This document shows positions 1-9,585 of a DNA stretch of 59,944 nucleotides, piece after piece (position 1 is the first letter of the stretch; each line of letters opens with the position of its first letter). The position numbers and the translations under genes are program-made. The notes beneath the pieces are model-generated. The model did not search any database and had not been told where the DNA came from. It saw only the letters and a list, made by a program, of their open reading frames with translations. The DNA lies in assembly GCF_009184905.1 (NCBI RefSeq), contig NZ_WESC01000021.1:1-59944 (forward strand). Reading direction: 5' to 3'. Origin of the DNA: Parvibaculum sedimenti. Its GTDB lineage: Bacteria; Pseudomonadota; Alphaproteobacteria; Parvibaculales; Parvibaculaceae.

Positions 1-77
1 CGGACACAAGCAAAGCCAGATCAAAGATCTGCTCCCTTGGAATTATCCAGTCAAGGTGTGAACGAAACATCGCTTAC
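1..77 (+). mobile_element. Right end of an IS66-family insertion sequence
   Basis: The first 77 bases look like the terminal part of an insertion sequence that continues leftward out of the window. Read inward from position 77 the end is GTAAGCGATGTTTCG, and GTAAGCG is the usual start of IS66-family terminal repeats. The last codons of a transposase frame end at 61, just inside the tip. The element interrupts alkB. IS66 elements make 8-bp target duplications, so 78-85 (ggtaaata) should be one copy; the other copy would lie outside the window. Confidence 0.75.
2..61 (+). CDS. tnpC: IS66-family transposase TnpC, C-terminal fragment (partial)
   Basis: Only the last 19 codons are present, read in the frame that starts at base 2 and stops with TGA at 59-61. 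They include SQIKDLLPWNY, which matches the characteristic C-terminus of IS66 TnpC transposases ((I/L)DELLPWN type). TnpC is the DDE transposase of IS66 elements. Placement 16 bp inside the inverted-repeat tip fits the family layout. The rest of the gene and any tnpA/tnpB lie to the left of the window. The fragment is short, so the family call rests on this motif plus the GTAAGCG end. Confidence 0.65.
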   Translation, partial: GHKQSQIKDLLPWNYPVKV

Positions 78-486
78 GGTAAATATTGACGAGGCAAGCC
101 TCGGGCGGGGCCGGGTAGGCGGCAAGCTCCGTCCACAGGTCGAGAAGGATCTCCGGGACCGCGGGCCAGGGCTCGCCGGTTTCGGGGTGGCGGGGCTCGT
201 AGCGATAGCCCTTTTCGTCCGAGAACCAGCCGAGCGGGCCGAAATTGGTCTGGGTGATCGACCAGGGCTGGCCAGTGCGGGGCATGCGGGGGCGATAGGG
301 CGGGGCGGCCTTCGCGCCCTCGCGCAGCGCCTCGATGAGCGCGCGCTGCTCCGCCGGGCCCAGAAGCCCCGGATAGAGGGCGAGGCCCTCGAAGCCCGTT
401 TCGACCGGCGTCCGCTTCGCCAACTCAATCTCCCGTCGGTTAACACCTGCACGCCCGCTCACGGGGCCGATGCAGAACAATCCCAC
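78..486 (-). pseudogene. alkB: AlkB-like 2-oxoglutarate/Fe(II) dioxygenase, truncated by IS insertion
   Basis: The frame runs leftward from a GTG at 486. It encodes the N-terminal part of an AlkB-type DNA/RNA demethylase, with the motifs TQTNFGPLGWFSDEKGY and CLVNIYR. In intact AlkB proteins the NxYR segment is followed within a few residues by the HxD iron-binding motif. Here homology stops at NIYR, exactly where the IS66 end begins (77/78). The frame then reads about ten IS-encoded residues to a stop near 43. All catalytic residues (HxD, distal His, the 2-oxoglutarate-binding Arg) are missing, so the product should be inactive. The remaining half is expected left of the IS. The start codon is uncertain. 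Confidence 0.8.
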
Positions 487-522
487 AAATCGAATCCCTG
501 TGGCCTAAATGCCGCATCCCCG

Positions 523-551
523 CTTGCGGGGCTCACAAGCGAAACCTATAT
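523..551 (+). promoter_or_regulatory. Candidate heat-shock (RpoH) promoter for dnaKJ
   Basis: CTTG at 523-526 and CCTATAT at 545-551 are separated by 18 bases. This fits the alphaproteobacterial sigma-32 pattern CTTG-N17/18-CYTATNT. It lies about 160 bp upstream of the dnaK ATG, on the same strand. dnaKJ is a classic RpoH regulon member in this class. Seen: the motif and spacing. Inferred: its function. Confidence 0.5.
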
Positions 552-712
552 ACAGCCCAGTCATTCCACCCCCCAAGCCATTCGGGGGACCCCTTAGGGG
601 GCCGGAGCCGGACTCGCAGAAAGCGCCGCTTGCGCTGACGCTGCGGGGATGGCATTGGGCGCCGATCAACGGGCTCGCCCGGCCTGCCGCAAAATTAAAG
701 AGGACCTTTGAG

Positions 713-2626
<1,914 letters not shown>

Positions 2627-2677
2627 TCCGAACCCGCCGGGCTTGCCCCATGTCGTTCACCCCTAACACGCATGAGA

Positions 2678-2709
2678 ACGCCCCGGTGAGTTTCGGCTCG
2701 CCGGGGCGT
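2678..2709 (+). terminator. Stem-loop between dnaK and dnaJ
   Basis: A 13-bp stem (ACGCCCCGGTGAG paired with CTCGCCGGGGCGT, one G-T wobble) encloses a 6-base loop. It lies 52 bp after the dnaK stop and 22 bp before the dnaJ start. There is no U-tract, so it is more likely a partial terminator or an mRNA-stabilising hairpin that sets the DnaK:DnaJ ratio than a full stop. Confidence 0.45.
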
Positions 2710-2731
2710 CGCTCTGTGAGACATTAATTCC

Positions 2732-3883
2732 ATGTCCAAACGCGATTTCTATGAAGTGCTGGGCGCCGCGCGGAACGCGACGGCGGACGAGTTGAAGAAG
2801 GCCTATCGCGCCAAGGCGAAGGAGCTTCACCCCGACCGCAATCCCGGCGACGCGGAGGCCGAAGCGAAGTTCAAGGAATTGAACGAGGCCTATGACGTCT
2901 TGAAGGACGAGCAGTCGCGCGCGGCCTATGACCAGTTCGGTCATGCGGCCTTTGAAGGCGGCGGACCGGGACGCGGCGGGCCCGGCGGCGGCTTCAGCGG
3001 CGATTTCGGCGCCTCCATGTCCGACATTTTCGACGATCTCTTCGGCGAATTCATGGGCGGGCGTCGCGGACGGCGCGGCGGCGATGGCGGCCGCACGCGC
3101 GGTCAGGACCTCCGCTACAACATGGAGATCAGCCTCGAGGAAGCATTCGAGGGCAAGAAGGCGCAGATCCGCGTGCCCTCTTCCGTCGCCTGCGACACCT
3201 GCAACGGATCGGGCGCGGAGCCGGGCTCAAGCCCCGTCACCTGCACGACCTGTCAGGGCGCGGGCAAGGTGCGGGCGACGCAGGGCTTCTTCACGGTGGA
3301 GCGGACCTGCCCGACCTGTCACGGCCGCGGCCAGACCATCGAGAAGCCTTGCAAGACCTGCCACGGCGCGGGCCGCGTCGAACGCGAGCGCACGCTCTCG
3401 GTCAACATCCCGGCAGGCGTCGAGGACGGCACGCGCATTCGCCTTTCGGGCGAGGGCGAGGCGGGAATGCATGGCGGGCCAGCCGGCGATCTCTACATCT
3501 TCCTCTCGACCAAGCCGCATCCGATCTTCCAGCGCGACGGCGCGGATCTCTTCTGCCGCGTACCCATTTCGATGGCCACGGCGGCGCTGGGCGGCGAGAT
3601 CGAGGTGCCGACGCTCAACGGCAAGCGCGTGAAGGTGAAGATCCCGGAAGGCAGCCAGACGGGCCGCCAGTTCCGCCTGAAGGACAAGGGCATGCCCGTC
3701 CTGCATTCGCGCGAGATCGGCGACCTCTATATCCAGACCACCGTCGAAACGCCGGTGCATCTCTCGAAGAAGCAGAAGGAATTGCTGCGCGAATTCGAGA
3801 AGGCATCGAGCAAGGAGACGAACCCGGAAAGCTCCGGCTTCTTCGCCAGGGTGAAGGAGTTCTGGGACGGCTTTCAGAGCTGA
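2732..3883 (+). CDS. dnaJ: Co-chaperone DnaJ (Hsp40, type I)
   Basis: A 383-residue J-protein that delivers substrates to DnaK and stimulates its ATPase. The J domain occupies residues 1-70, with HPD at 33-35. A Gly/Phe-rich linker follows ([13 protein letters not shown], then [13 protein letters not shown]). Four CxxCxGxG zinc repeats ([32 protein letters not shown]) lie mid-protein, followed by the two C-terminal peptide-binding barrels. All type I landmarks are intact. It is cotranscribed or semi-cotranscribed with dnaK. A strong intrinsic terminator follows 23 bp after the stop. Confidence 0.99.
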   Translation: MSKRDFYEVLGAARNATADELKKAYRAKAKELHPDRNPGDAEAEAKFKELNEAYDVLKDEQSRAAYDQFGHAAFEGGGPGRGGPGGGFSGDFGASMSDIFDDLFGEFMGGRRGRRGGDGGRTRGQDLRYNMEISLEEAFEGKKAQIRVPSSVACDTCNGSGAEPGSSPVTCTTCQGAGKVRATQGFFTVERTCPTCHGRGQTIEKPCKTCHGAGRVERERTLSVNIPAGVEDGTRIRLSGEGEAGMHGGPAGDLYIFLSTKPHPIFQRDGADLFCRVPISMATAALGGEIEVPTLNGKRVKVKIPEGSQTGRQFRLKDKGMPVLHSREIGDLYIQTTVETPVHLSKKQKELLREFEKASSKETNPESSGFFARVKEFWDGFQS

Positions 3884-3906
3884 GGCCGATTTCGGCTAGG
3901 ATGACA

Positions 3907-3937
3907 GGGCCCCGCAAAGCATCGCGGGGCCCTTTTT
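3907..3937 (+). terminator. Rho-independent terminator of dnaKJ
   Basis: GGGCCCCGC at 3907-3915 pairs perfectly with GCGGGGCCC at 3924-3932 across an 8-base loop, followed by TTTTT. It lies directly downstream of dnaJ and abuts the next gene's start region, so that gene probably has its own promoter or depends on read-through. Confidence 0.85.
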
Positions 3938-3950
3938 CATGCGGGTTCCC

Positions 3951-4289
3951 ATGCAAGCCTATCTGCTGCCGATCGGCCTTCTGACGCTCTCCAACCTTTT
4001 CATGACCACCGCCTGGTACTGGCACCTGAAGTACAAGGCAACGCCGCTCCTCATGGTGATCGGGATCAGTTGGGGGTTGGCGCTCTTCGAATATTGCCTC
4101 GCCGTGCCCGCCAACCGGTTCGGCTCGTCGGTCTATTCGGCGGCGCAGCTCAAGACGATCCAGGAGGTCATCACCCTCATCGTCTTCGCAGGCTTCTCGG
4201 CCCTCTATCTCGGCCAGCCCATCAGCTCGAACACGGCGATCGGCTTCGCGCTGATCGCGGCAGGCGCCTGGTTCATTTTCCGCGGCTGA
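3951..4289 (+). CDS. DUF486 / DMT-like small membrane protein
   Basis: A protein of 112 residues with about four predicted membrane helices. The first is LLPIGLLTLSNLFMTTAWYW and the last is AIGFALIAAGAWFIFRG. Residues such as the WxWHLK region and NRFGSSVYSAAQLKTIQE are typical of the DUF486 family, a short relative of drug/metabolite transporters with no established substrate. An alternative ATG at 3939 would start only one base after the terminator U-tract, so the second ATG at 3951 is preferred. dapB follows after a 78-bp gap. The function is unknown. Confidence 0.8.
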   Translation: MQAYLLPIGLLTLSNLFMTTAWYWHLKYKATPLLMVIGISWGLALFEYCLAVPANRFGSSVYSAAQLKTIQEVITLIVFAGFSALYLGQPISSNTAIGFALIAAGAWFIFRG

Positions 4290-4367
4290 AGGCCGGATTT
4301 ACCTCGCCGGGTGGGCCTGATATACCCGCCGCCTATAGTTTTTCCGCTTCCGACCCCGGACGAGACC

Positions 4368-5183
4368 ATGGCGCAAGACGTGAAGATCGCGGTAACGGGC
4401 TGCGCGGGCCGCATGGGCCGCACGCTGCTGAAGCTCATCCATGAGACGGAGGGGGCTGAGCTCGCGGGCGGCATCGAGGCCAAGGGCAGCCCCAATGTCG
4501 GCGCCGATCTCGGCACGCTGGCGGGGCTCGCCGCGCCTCTCGGCATCAAGGCCTCCGATGACGCGCTCGCCGTCATCAAGGATGCCGACGCGCTGATCGA
4601 TTTTTCCGCGCCCCGCGCCAGCGTCGAGTTCGCGGCGCTCGCCGCGCAGGCCCGCATCGTCCATGTGATCGGCACGACCGGCATCGAAGCGGATGACGAA
4701 GCCCGCATCGAGGCGGCGGCGCGGCATGCAACCATCATCAAGGCCGGGAACATGAGCCTCGGCGTCAACCTGCTCGCGGCGCTGGTTCGCCAGGCGGCGA
4801 AGGCGCTCGATCCCTCATGGGATATCGAGATCGTCGAAATGCACCATCGCCACAAGGTCGATGCGCCGTCAGGGACGGCGCTGCTTCTGGGCGAGGCAGC
4901 AGCCGAAGGGCGCGGCATCACGCTCGGCAATCATTCGGAGCGCGGACGCGACGGCATTACCGGCGCGCGCGAGGAAGGCGCGATCGGCTTTGCGAGCCTG
5001 CGCGGCGGCAGCGTCGTCGGCGACCATCAGGTCATCTTCGCCGGGCCGTCCGAGCGCATCGTGCTCGGTCATATCGCCGAAGACCGCGCCATCTTCGCAC
5101 GCGGCGCGATCAAGGCCGCGCTCTGGGGACAGGGCAAGGGCCCCGGCCTCTTCAACATGGCCGATGTTTTGGGCCTGAAGTAA
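4368..5183 (+). CDS. dapB: 4-hydroxy-tetrahydrodipicolinate reductase
   Basis: NAD(P)H-dependent reductase of the diaminopimelate/lysine pathway, 271 residues. It converts 4-hydroxy-tetrahydrodipicolinate to tetrahydrodipicolinate for lysine and peptidoglycan. The N-terminal nucleotide-binding loop reads VTGCAGRMG (residues 9-17). The family signature with the catalytic His and Lys reads [15 protein letters not shown] near residue 155. The ATG at 4368 begins MAQDVKIAV, where homology starts; an upstream in-frame ATG at 4311 adds only unlikely residues. gpmA follows 28 bp downstream and is probably cotranscribed. Confidence 0.98.
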   Translation: MAQDVKIAVTGCAGRMGRTLLKLIHETEGAELAGGIEAKGSPNVGADLGTLAGLAAPLGIKASDDALAVIKDADALIDFSAPRASVEFAALAAQARIVHVIGTTGIEADDEARIEAAARHATIIKAGNMSLGVNLLAALVRQAAKALDPSWDIEIVEMHHRHKVDAPSGTALLLGEAAAEGRGITLGNHSERGRDGITGAREEGAIGFASLRGGSVVGDHQVIFAGPSERIVLGHIAEDRAIFARGAIKAALWGQGKGPGLFNMADVLGLK

Positions 5184-5211
5184 GTCAGTCTACGGATAAA
5201 GGAATAGAAAA

Positions 5212-5844
5212 GTGTCGAACCTGCTTGTTCTCGTCCGTCATGGACAAAGCGAATGGAACGAGAAAAACCTCTTCACCGGCTGGCGCGATCCGGGCCTGAC
5301 CGAGCAGGGCAAGGCCGAGGCGCATGAATCCGGCCACGCGCTCAAGGAAGCAGGATACCAGTTCGATGTCGCCTTCACCTCCGCGCTCAGCCGCGCGCAG
5401 GAAACGAACCGCATCATCCTCGAGGAACTCGGCCAGCCGAACCTGCCCGTGGTGAAGGATCAGGCGCTCAACGAGCGCGACTATGGCGACCTCTCCGGCC
5501 TCAACAAGGACGACGCCCGCGAGAAGTGGGGCGAGGAGCAGGTGCATATCTGGCGCCGCTCATACGACATTCCCCCGCCCGGCGGCGAGAGCCTGAAGGA
5601 TACGGCGGCCCGTGTGCTGCCTTATTTCGAGAAGGAAATCCTGCCGCGTGTGCTCAAGGGCGAGCGCGTGCTCGTCGCCGCCCATGGCAATTCGCTCCGC
5701 GCCCTCGTCATGGTGCTCGACAAGCTCTCCGAAGCCCAGATCGTGAAGCTCAACATCGCGACAGGCGCACCCCTCGTCTATGAGCTCGACGACAAGGGCA
5801 ATGTTCTTTCGAAGAAGGCTCTGATCGAGCGCGAGGCGCACTGA
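5212..5844 (+). CDS. gpmA: 2,3-bisphosphoglycerate-dependent phosphoglycerate mutase
   Basis: Glycolytic mutase interconverting 3- and 2-phosphoglycerate, 210 residues, the short form common in alphaproteobacteria. The phospho-histidine motif [18 protein letters not shown] is at the N-terminus, followed by [13 protein letters not shown]. The second catalytic His is in [10 protein letters not shown] near residue 160. The start is GTG at 5212, preceded at good distance by AAAGGA (5198-5203). It follows dapB by 28 bp. An imperfect hairpin lies just after the stop. Confidence 0.97.
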   Translation: MSNLLVLVRHGQSEWNEKNLFTGWRDPGLTEQGKAEAHESGHALKEAGYQFDVAFTSALSRAQETNRIILEELGQPNLPVVKDQALNERDYGDLSGLNKDDAREKWGEEQVHIWRRSYDIPPPGGESLKDTAARVLPYFEKEILPRVLKGERVLVAAHGNSLRALVMVLDKLSEAQIVKLNIATGAPLVYELDDKGNVLSKKALIEREAH

Positions 5845-5852
5845 CACAAGCC

Positions 5853-5884
5853 TGCCCGTCATGCCCCACCGGGGCGTGATGGCA
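5853..5884 (+). terminator. Hairpin between convergent gpmA and the DUF2244 gene
   Basis: TGCCCGTCATGCCCC and GGGGCGTGATGGCA form an imperfect stem with a 3-base loop, filling the 44-bp gap between two convergent genes. There is no clear U-tract. It resembles half of the interspersed double palindrome found at three other sites in the window. Confidence 0.4.
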
Positions 5885-5888
5885 GCGC

Positions 5889-6404
5889 CTAGGTGTCCTT
5901 CCGGAACACGCCGTTCCGCAGATCCCGCAACGCGCCATTGAGCGCGCGGGCGAAGTCGATACGCTCGTCTGGCGAGAGCTGATGCGCGATCTCCAGCGCC
6001 TTGCCATGCGAGACGAGATAGACGTCCTTCGTCTCATCGGGATGCTCGATGAGTTCGAGCCGCACCCAATAGGGCTGGAAGCTCCAGGCGCGGGCGCGGC
6101 CCTTCTGGTCGACGCGGCGGACGCGCAATTCATCGTCGGAAAGCTGGATCGTCTCATGCGCCCGGGCGGCGCGGTAATTCGCCCTGAAGGCCCAGTAGAC
6201 GAGCGCCACGTCGAGGCCACAGAAGCCGAAAACCGGCCAGGCGCCTTTCAGCAGGAAGACGAGTCCGCCGGCGAAATTCACGGCGATGACCGCGCTCATG
6301 AGGATGAGAAAGCCCTTCCGGCTCAATGAGCGGTGCGGCGTCAGCAACGCATCGAAGTGAAGCGGCGGTTCAAGCTGTTCGGCTGTAGTCGGGCGGGGGG
6401 TCAT
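5889..6404 (-). CDS. DUF2244 domain membrane protein
   Basis: A protein of 171 residues with two adjacent membrane helices (GFLILMSAVIAVNFAGGLVF and WPVFGFCGLDVALVYWAF). A cytoplasmic C-terminal half follows, containing SDDELRVRRVDQKGR and QPYWVRLELIEHPDE. This architecture is the DUF2244 family, widespread in alphaproteobacteria and of unknown function. The ATG at 6404 is chosen over the one at 6440 because the extra residues do not look conserved. It is divergent from nth, with a 108-bp shared leader. Confidence 0.85.
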   Translation of the reverse strand: MTPRPTTAEQLEPPLHFDALLTPHRSLSRKGFLILMSAVIAVNFAGGLVFLLKGAWPVFGFCGLDVALVYWAFRANYRAARAHETIQLSDDELRVRRVDQKGRARAWSFQPYWVRLELIEHPDETKDVYLVSHGKALEIAHQLSPDERIDFARALNGALRDLRNGVFRKDT

Positions 6405-6512
6405 GGCTAGAAGATAGGATCGAATATGGGGTCCGTCCATGGCTTGCGGATCATTCGGCCTCCGCGCATTTTAACGTATGCCCCGCCGTTCCGCTCCGAA
6501 AGCCCGCCGCCC

Positions 6513-7157
6513 ATGCCGATGAAAAAAGCCGAGATCGAGGAATTCTTCGCGCGCCTTTCCAGGGTGCTGCCGGAACCGAAGACCGAACTTCAGTATCACA
6601 ATCCCTATACGCTGCTCGTAGCCGTGGTGCTTTCGGCCCAATCGACCGACAAGGGCGTCAACAAGGCGACGGAGAAACTCTTCAAGCTCGCCGACACGCC
6701 GCAGAAGATGGTGAAGCTCGGCGAGGCGAAGCTCACCGGCCACATCAAGACCATTGGGCTTTACAAGACCAAGGCGAAGAACGTCATCGCCCTCTCGCAT
6801 CTGCTGGTCGAGAAGCATGATGGCGAGGTACCGCATGATCGTGAGGCGCTGGAGGCCTTGCCAGGCGTCGGACGCAAGACAGCTAACGTGGTGCTCAACA
6901 TCGCCTTTGGCGAGCCGACCATCGCGGTGGACACTCACATTTTCCGCATTGGCAACCGTACCGGCATGGCGCCCGGAAAGACACCGCTCGAAGTGGAACA
7001 GAAGCTTCTGAAGGTGGTGCCGGCGAAATACATGATGCATGCGCATCACTGGCTCATCCTGCATGGGCGCTATACCTGCGTGGCGCGCAAGCCCAAATGC
7101 CCCGACTGCATCGTCAGGGATCTCTGCAAGTTCAAGGCGAAGACGACGGCGGAGTGA
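6513..7157 (+). CDS. nth: Endonuclease III (DNA glycosylase/AP lyase)
   Basis: Base-excision repair enzyme of 214 residues that removes oxidised pyrimidines and cleaves the abasic site. It has the helix-hairpin-helix LPGVGRKTANVV with the catalytic Lys. The catalytic Asp follows in VDTHIFR. The C-terminal [4Fe-4S] ligands are spaced C-x6-C-x2-C-x5-C (CVARKPKCPDCIVRDLC). Starts at 6513 or 6519 are equally possible; upstream codons look non-homologous. It ends in a convergent intergenic space that carries an interspersed repeat. Confidence 0.97.
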   Translation: MPMKKAEIEEFFARLSRVLPEPKTELQYHNPYTLLVAVVLSAQSTDKGVNKATEKLFKLADTPQKMVKLGEAKLTGHIKTIGLYKTKAKNVIALSHLLVEKHDGEVPHDREALEALPGVGRKTANVVLNIAFGEPTIAVDTHIFRIGNRTGMAPGKTPLEVEQKLLKVVPAKYMMHAHHWLILHGRYTCVARKPKCPDCIVRDLCKFKAKTTAE

Positions 7158-7190
7158 GGAGCGGATCGGAGTCCACCGTCAAAACGGAAC

Positions 7191-7271
7191 CGTCACCCCG
7201 GACCTGATCCGGGGGCCATCTTTGCCGCGTGAAGGAAGGAAGATGGATGCCGGATCGAGTCCGGCATGACG
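7191..7271. repeat. Interspersed double-palindrome repeat, copy 1
   Basis: Two dyads, CCCCGGACCTGATCCGGGG and GCCGGATCGAGTCCGGC, are joined by CCATCTT...AAGATGG, so the whole unit can fold into one long cruciform. It occupies the gap between convergent nth and the lipoprotein gene. Closely related copies are at 9477-9570 and 38403-38484. Confidence 0.85.
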
Positions 7272-7278
7272 AAACGGT

Positions 7279-7686
7279 TTAGGAAACCGGTGGAGACTTC
7301 TTCGCCTCGACCTCTCCCAGACAGGCTGCAGGATCGGCGGGGCCGCCGAGGGTCTTGCGCGCATCGACATAGGACGAGGCAAGCGCGCCGGAGCCGGTCT
7401 TGTAGAAATAGATGAAGAGCGAGCAGGCCTGACCCGCATATTGCCAGACTTCCGCCTGAGGTTCGGAGCGCTTGAAGGCCGGCTCGCCAAGGCGAGCCGA
7501 CAATGCGTCGGGCACAACGCCCAGAAGGCTCGTCGGCGTCAGCGGGCCGCTGCCGATGGAGGCAGAAGGCTCGACCGACGCAAGGTCGCGGTTCGACATG
7601 CCGACGCCAGAAGATGTGCCATCAGTCGCACAGGCGGCGAGCAGAAGCGCGCCCAGAAGAGGTGCGGCGCGTAGGAAGCGCGTCAT
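7279..7686 (-). CDS. Small predicted lipoprotein of unknown function
   Basis: A protein of 135 residues with a lipoprotein signal, MTRFLRAAPLLGALLLAAC, and the acylated Cys at position 19. The mature part has TPTSLLGVVPDALSARLGEP followed by VWQYAGQACSLFIYFYK. This recalls small outer-membrane SmpA/OmlA-like folds, though the call is weak. A larger in-frame extension exists upstream, but it overlaps the EI24 gene antiparallel to known homology and is rejected. The start overlaps the stop of the upstream EI24 gene as ATGA, so the two are translationally coupled. It is probably anchored to the outer membrane. Confidence 0.75.
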   Translation of the reverse strand: MTRFLRAAPLLGALLLAACATDGTSSGVGMSNRDLASVEPSASIGSGPLTPTSLLGVVPDALSARLGEPAFKRSEPQAEVWQYAGQACSLFIYFYKTGSGALASSYVDARKTLGGPADPAACLGEVEAKKSPPVS

Positions 7687-8342
7687 GCGAGGCCGATCCT
7701 TTTCGATGTGTGAACCATGAAGGCGGTAGCGAAAAGCGGCGCGAGCAGATTGAGCAGCGGCACCGTGCCGAAGGCGGCGACGACGACGCCCGCGCTGAAG
7801 ATACGGAAGCGATGACGGGAACGTAGCTCGCTCATCCGTTGCGGCGAGACATGGCGCAGCGCGACCAGCTCGAAATATTCGCGGCCGAAGAGATAGCCGT
7901 TCACGATCCAGAAAAGCGCAAGATTGAGGCCCGGCACGAGATAGAAGGGCAGGGCGATGATGTTGACGACGATCAGCACCGCCGTGAAACGGATGGCCAC
8001 CCACAGCGACTGCAACACCGGCTGGTCGCGGCCCGGCGCGTCGGCGGGATAATCCTGCGCCTCGACCTTGGCGGCGATGCTTTCGAGAAAAAGACTCGCG
8101 ACAAGCGAAATAACGGGATGGACCAACGGGACCAGCACGACAAGGGCAAAGAGGCGCGCGATCCATTCGAGCGTCACGTCGAGCCAGGGCGTGCCGAACT
8201 GTGGCAGAGCACCGAGCACCCATTGAAGCCCGATGCCGAACAGAGCCAGAACGATGATGGTCGCGGCCAGCGACAACCAGAGCACTCGGCGAAAAGGCGC
8301 GGAAAATGTTTCGTGGAAAGCGCGGAGCGCGTCGGAGAACAT
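7683..8342 (-). CDS. EI24 / CysZ-like integral membrane protein
   Basis: A protein of 219 residues with four long hydrophobic segments and the start MFSDALRAFHETF, typical of the EI24 domain (PF07264). CysZ, a sulfate permease, belongs to the same family, but alphaproteobacterial EI24 proteins are not shown to carry sulfate. The motif GREYFELVALRHVSP near residue 150 is well conserved in the family. The ATG at 8342 is preferred over an upstream one at 8399. It is divergent from the sugar-kinase gene and coupled by ATGA to the downstream lipoprotein gene. Confidence 0.8.
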   Translation of the reverse strand: MFSDALRAFHETFSAPFRRVLWLSLAATIIVLALFGIGLQWVLGALPQFGTPWLDVTLEWIARLFALVVLVPLVHPVISLVASLFLESIAAKVEAQDYPADAPGRDQPVLQSLWVAIRFTAVLIVVNIIALPFYLVPGLNLALFWIVNGYLFGREYFELVALRHVSPQRMSELRSRHRFRIFSAGVVVAAFGTVPLLNLLAPLFATAFMVHTSKRIGLA

Positions 8343-8461
8343 GAATTGCGGCCCTCGAGTTGAGGAGCGGAGCTTAATGGCTCGGATCGCTTTGTCCAAC
8401 GGGGGCCGCCTCGCCTATACTGCGCCCCGCTTCCAATTTCCCCTTATGCGTGACGAGGACC

Positions 8462-9454
8462 ATGACTGAACTGAAATATGACGTGGCCGGGATCGGCAAT
8501 GCGCTGGTCGATGTGATTGCCGACGCCAACGACCATTTCCTCGACATGAACAACATCCAGAAGGGGTCGATGACGCTCATCGACACGGGCCGCGCCGACG
8601 AACTCTATGGCCGCATGGGACAGGCGATCGAAATGTCGGGCGGCTCCTGCGCCAATACGATTGCGGGCCTTGCCTCGCTCGGCGGCAAGGGCGCCTTTTT
8701 CGGCAAGGTGAAGAACGACCAGCTCGGCCGGATCTTCGCCCATGACATCAAGTCGCTGGGCGTTCACTTCTCGACGCCGCTCGCCGAGGACGGCCCGCCC
8801 ACCGGACGCTGCCTCATCCTCGTAACGCCCGATGCGCAGCGCAGCATGAATACTTTTCTCGGCGCGGCGCAGAACCTGACGCCGGACGATATCGACGATG
8901 AAGTCATCAAGTCGTCCTACGCGACCTACATGGAAGGCTATCTCTGGGATCAGCCCGACGCGAAGCAAGCCTTCCTCAAGGCCGCGAAGATCGCACGCGA
9001 TGCGGGCCGCATCGTCTCGCTGACGCTTTCGGATTCATTCTGCGTCGCGCGCTATCGCGACGAATTCCGCAAGCTGGTGAAGGATGAAGTCGATCTTCTC
9101 TTCGCCAATGAAGCTGAAATCCTCTCGCTCTACGAAGTCGACATCTTCGACGAAGCGCTGACGCGGGTGAAGGAAGAATGCAAATTCGCGGCGCTGACGC
9201 GTTCCGAAGCCGGCGCCGTCATCGTTGCCGATGGCGAGGTGCATGTGGTCGATGCCGACAGGGTCGCCAAGGTCGTGGATACCACGGGCGCGGGCGATCT
9301 CTTCGCCTCGGGCTTCCTTTACGGCTTGTCGCATGGCTATTCGCCAGTCCATTCCGCGCGTCTTGGCGCCATGGCGGCGGCCGAAGTCATCTCGCATTAC
9401 GGACCGCGACCGCAGGTATCGCTGGCAGAGCTTGCGAAAAAGAAGGGGTTCTGA
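8462..9454 (+). CDS. PfkB-family sugar/nucleoside kinase (adenosine kinase-like)
   Basis: A cytoplasmic kinase of 330 residues of the ribokinase fold. The N-terminal PfkB signature region is GNALVDVIADAND, followed by GGSCANTIAGLASLGGKGAFFG. The C-terminal ATP/anion-hole signature with the catalytic Asp is DTTGAGDLFASGFLYG near residue 275. Alphaproteobacterial homologues are annotated as adenosine kinase or ribokinase-like; the substrate cannot be read from sequence. ATG 8462 follows GACGAGGACC, and a GTG at 8450 is an alternative. It ends before a convergent repeat region. Confidence 0.92.
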   Translation: MTELKYDVAGIGNALVDVIADANDHFLDMNNIQKGSMTLIDTGRADELYGRMGQAIEMSGGSCANTIAGLASLGGKGAFFGKVKNDQLGRIFAHDIKSLGVHFSTPLAEDGPPTGRCLILVTPDAQRSMNTFLGAAQNLTPDDIDDEVIKSSYATYMEGYLWDQPDAKQAFLKAAKIARDAGRIVSLTLSDSFCVARYRDEFRKLVKDEVDLLFANEAEILSLYEVDIFDEALTRVKEECKFAALTRSEAGAVIVADGEVHVVDADRVAKVVDTTGAGDLFASGFLYGLSHGYSPVHSARLGAMAAAEVISHYGPRPQVSLAELAKKKGF

Positions 9455-9476
9455 CGCGATTTTCGCCAGGTCATTA

Positions 9477-9570
9477 AGATGGATGCCGGATCAAGTCCGG
9501 CATGACGATCATTATATTGTCTTCGCCCCAACAAAGATCGTCATCCCGGACTTGATCCGGGGGCCATCTT
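9477..9570. repeat. Interspersed double-palindrome repeat, copy 2
   Basis: The dyads GCCGGATCAAGTCCGGC and CCCGGACTTGATCCGGG are bracketed by AAGATGG and CCATCTT. This is the same unit as copy 1 with the two halves in the opposite order. It fills the gap between the convergent sugar-kinase gene and coaA. Confidence 0.85.
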
Positions 9571-9585
9571 CAACAGACGCAAGCT

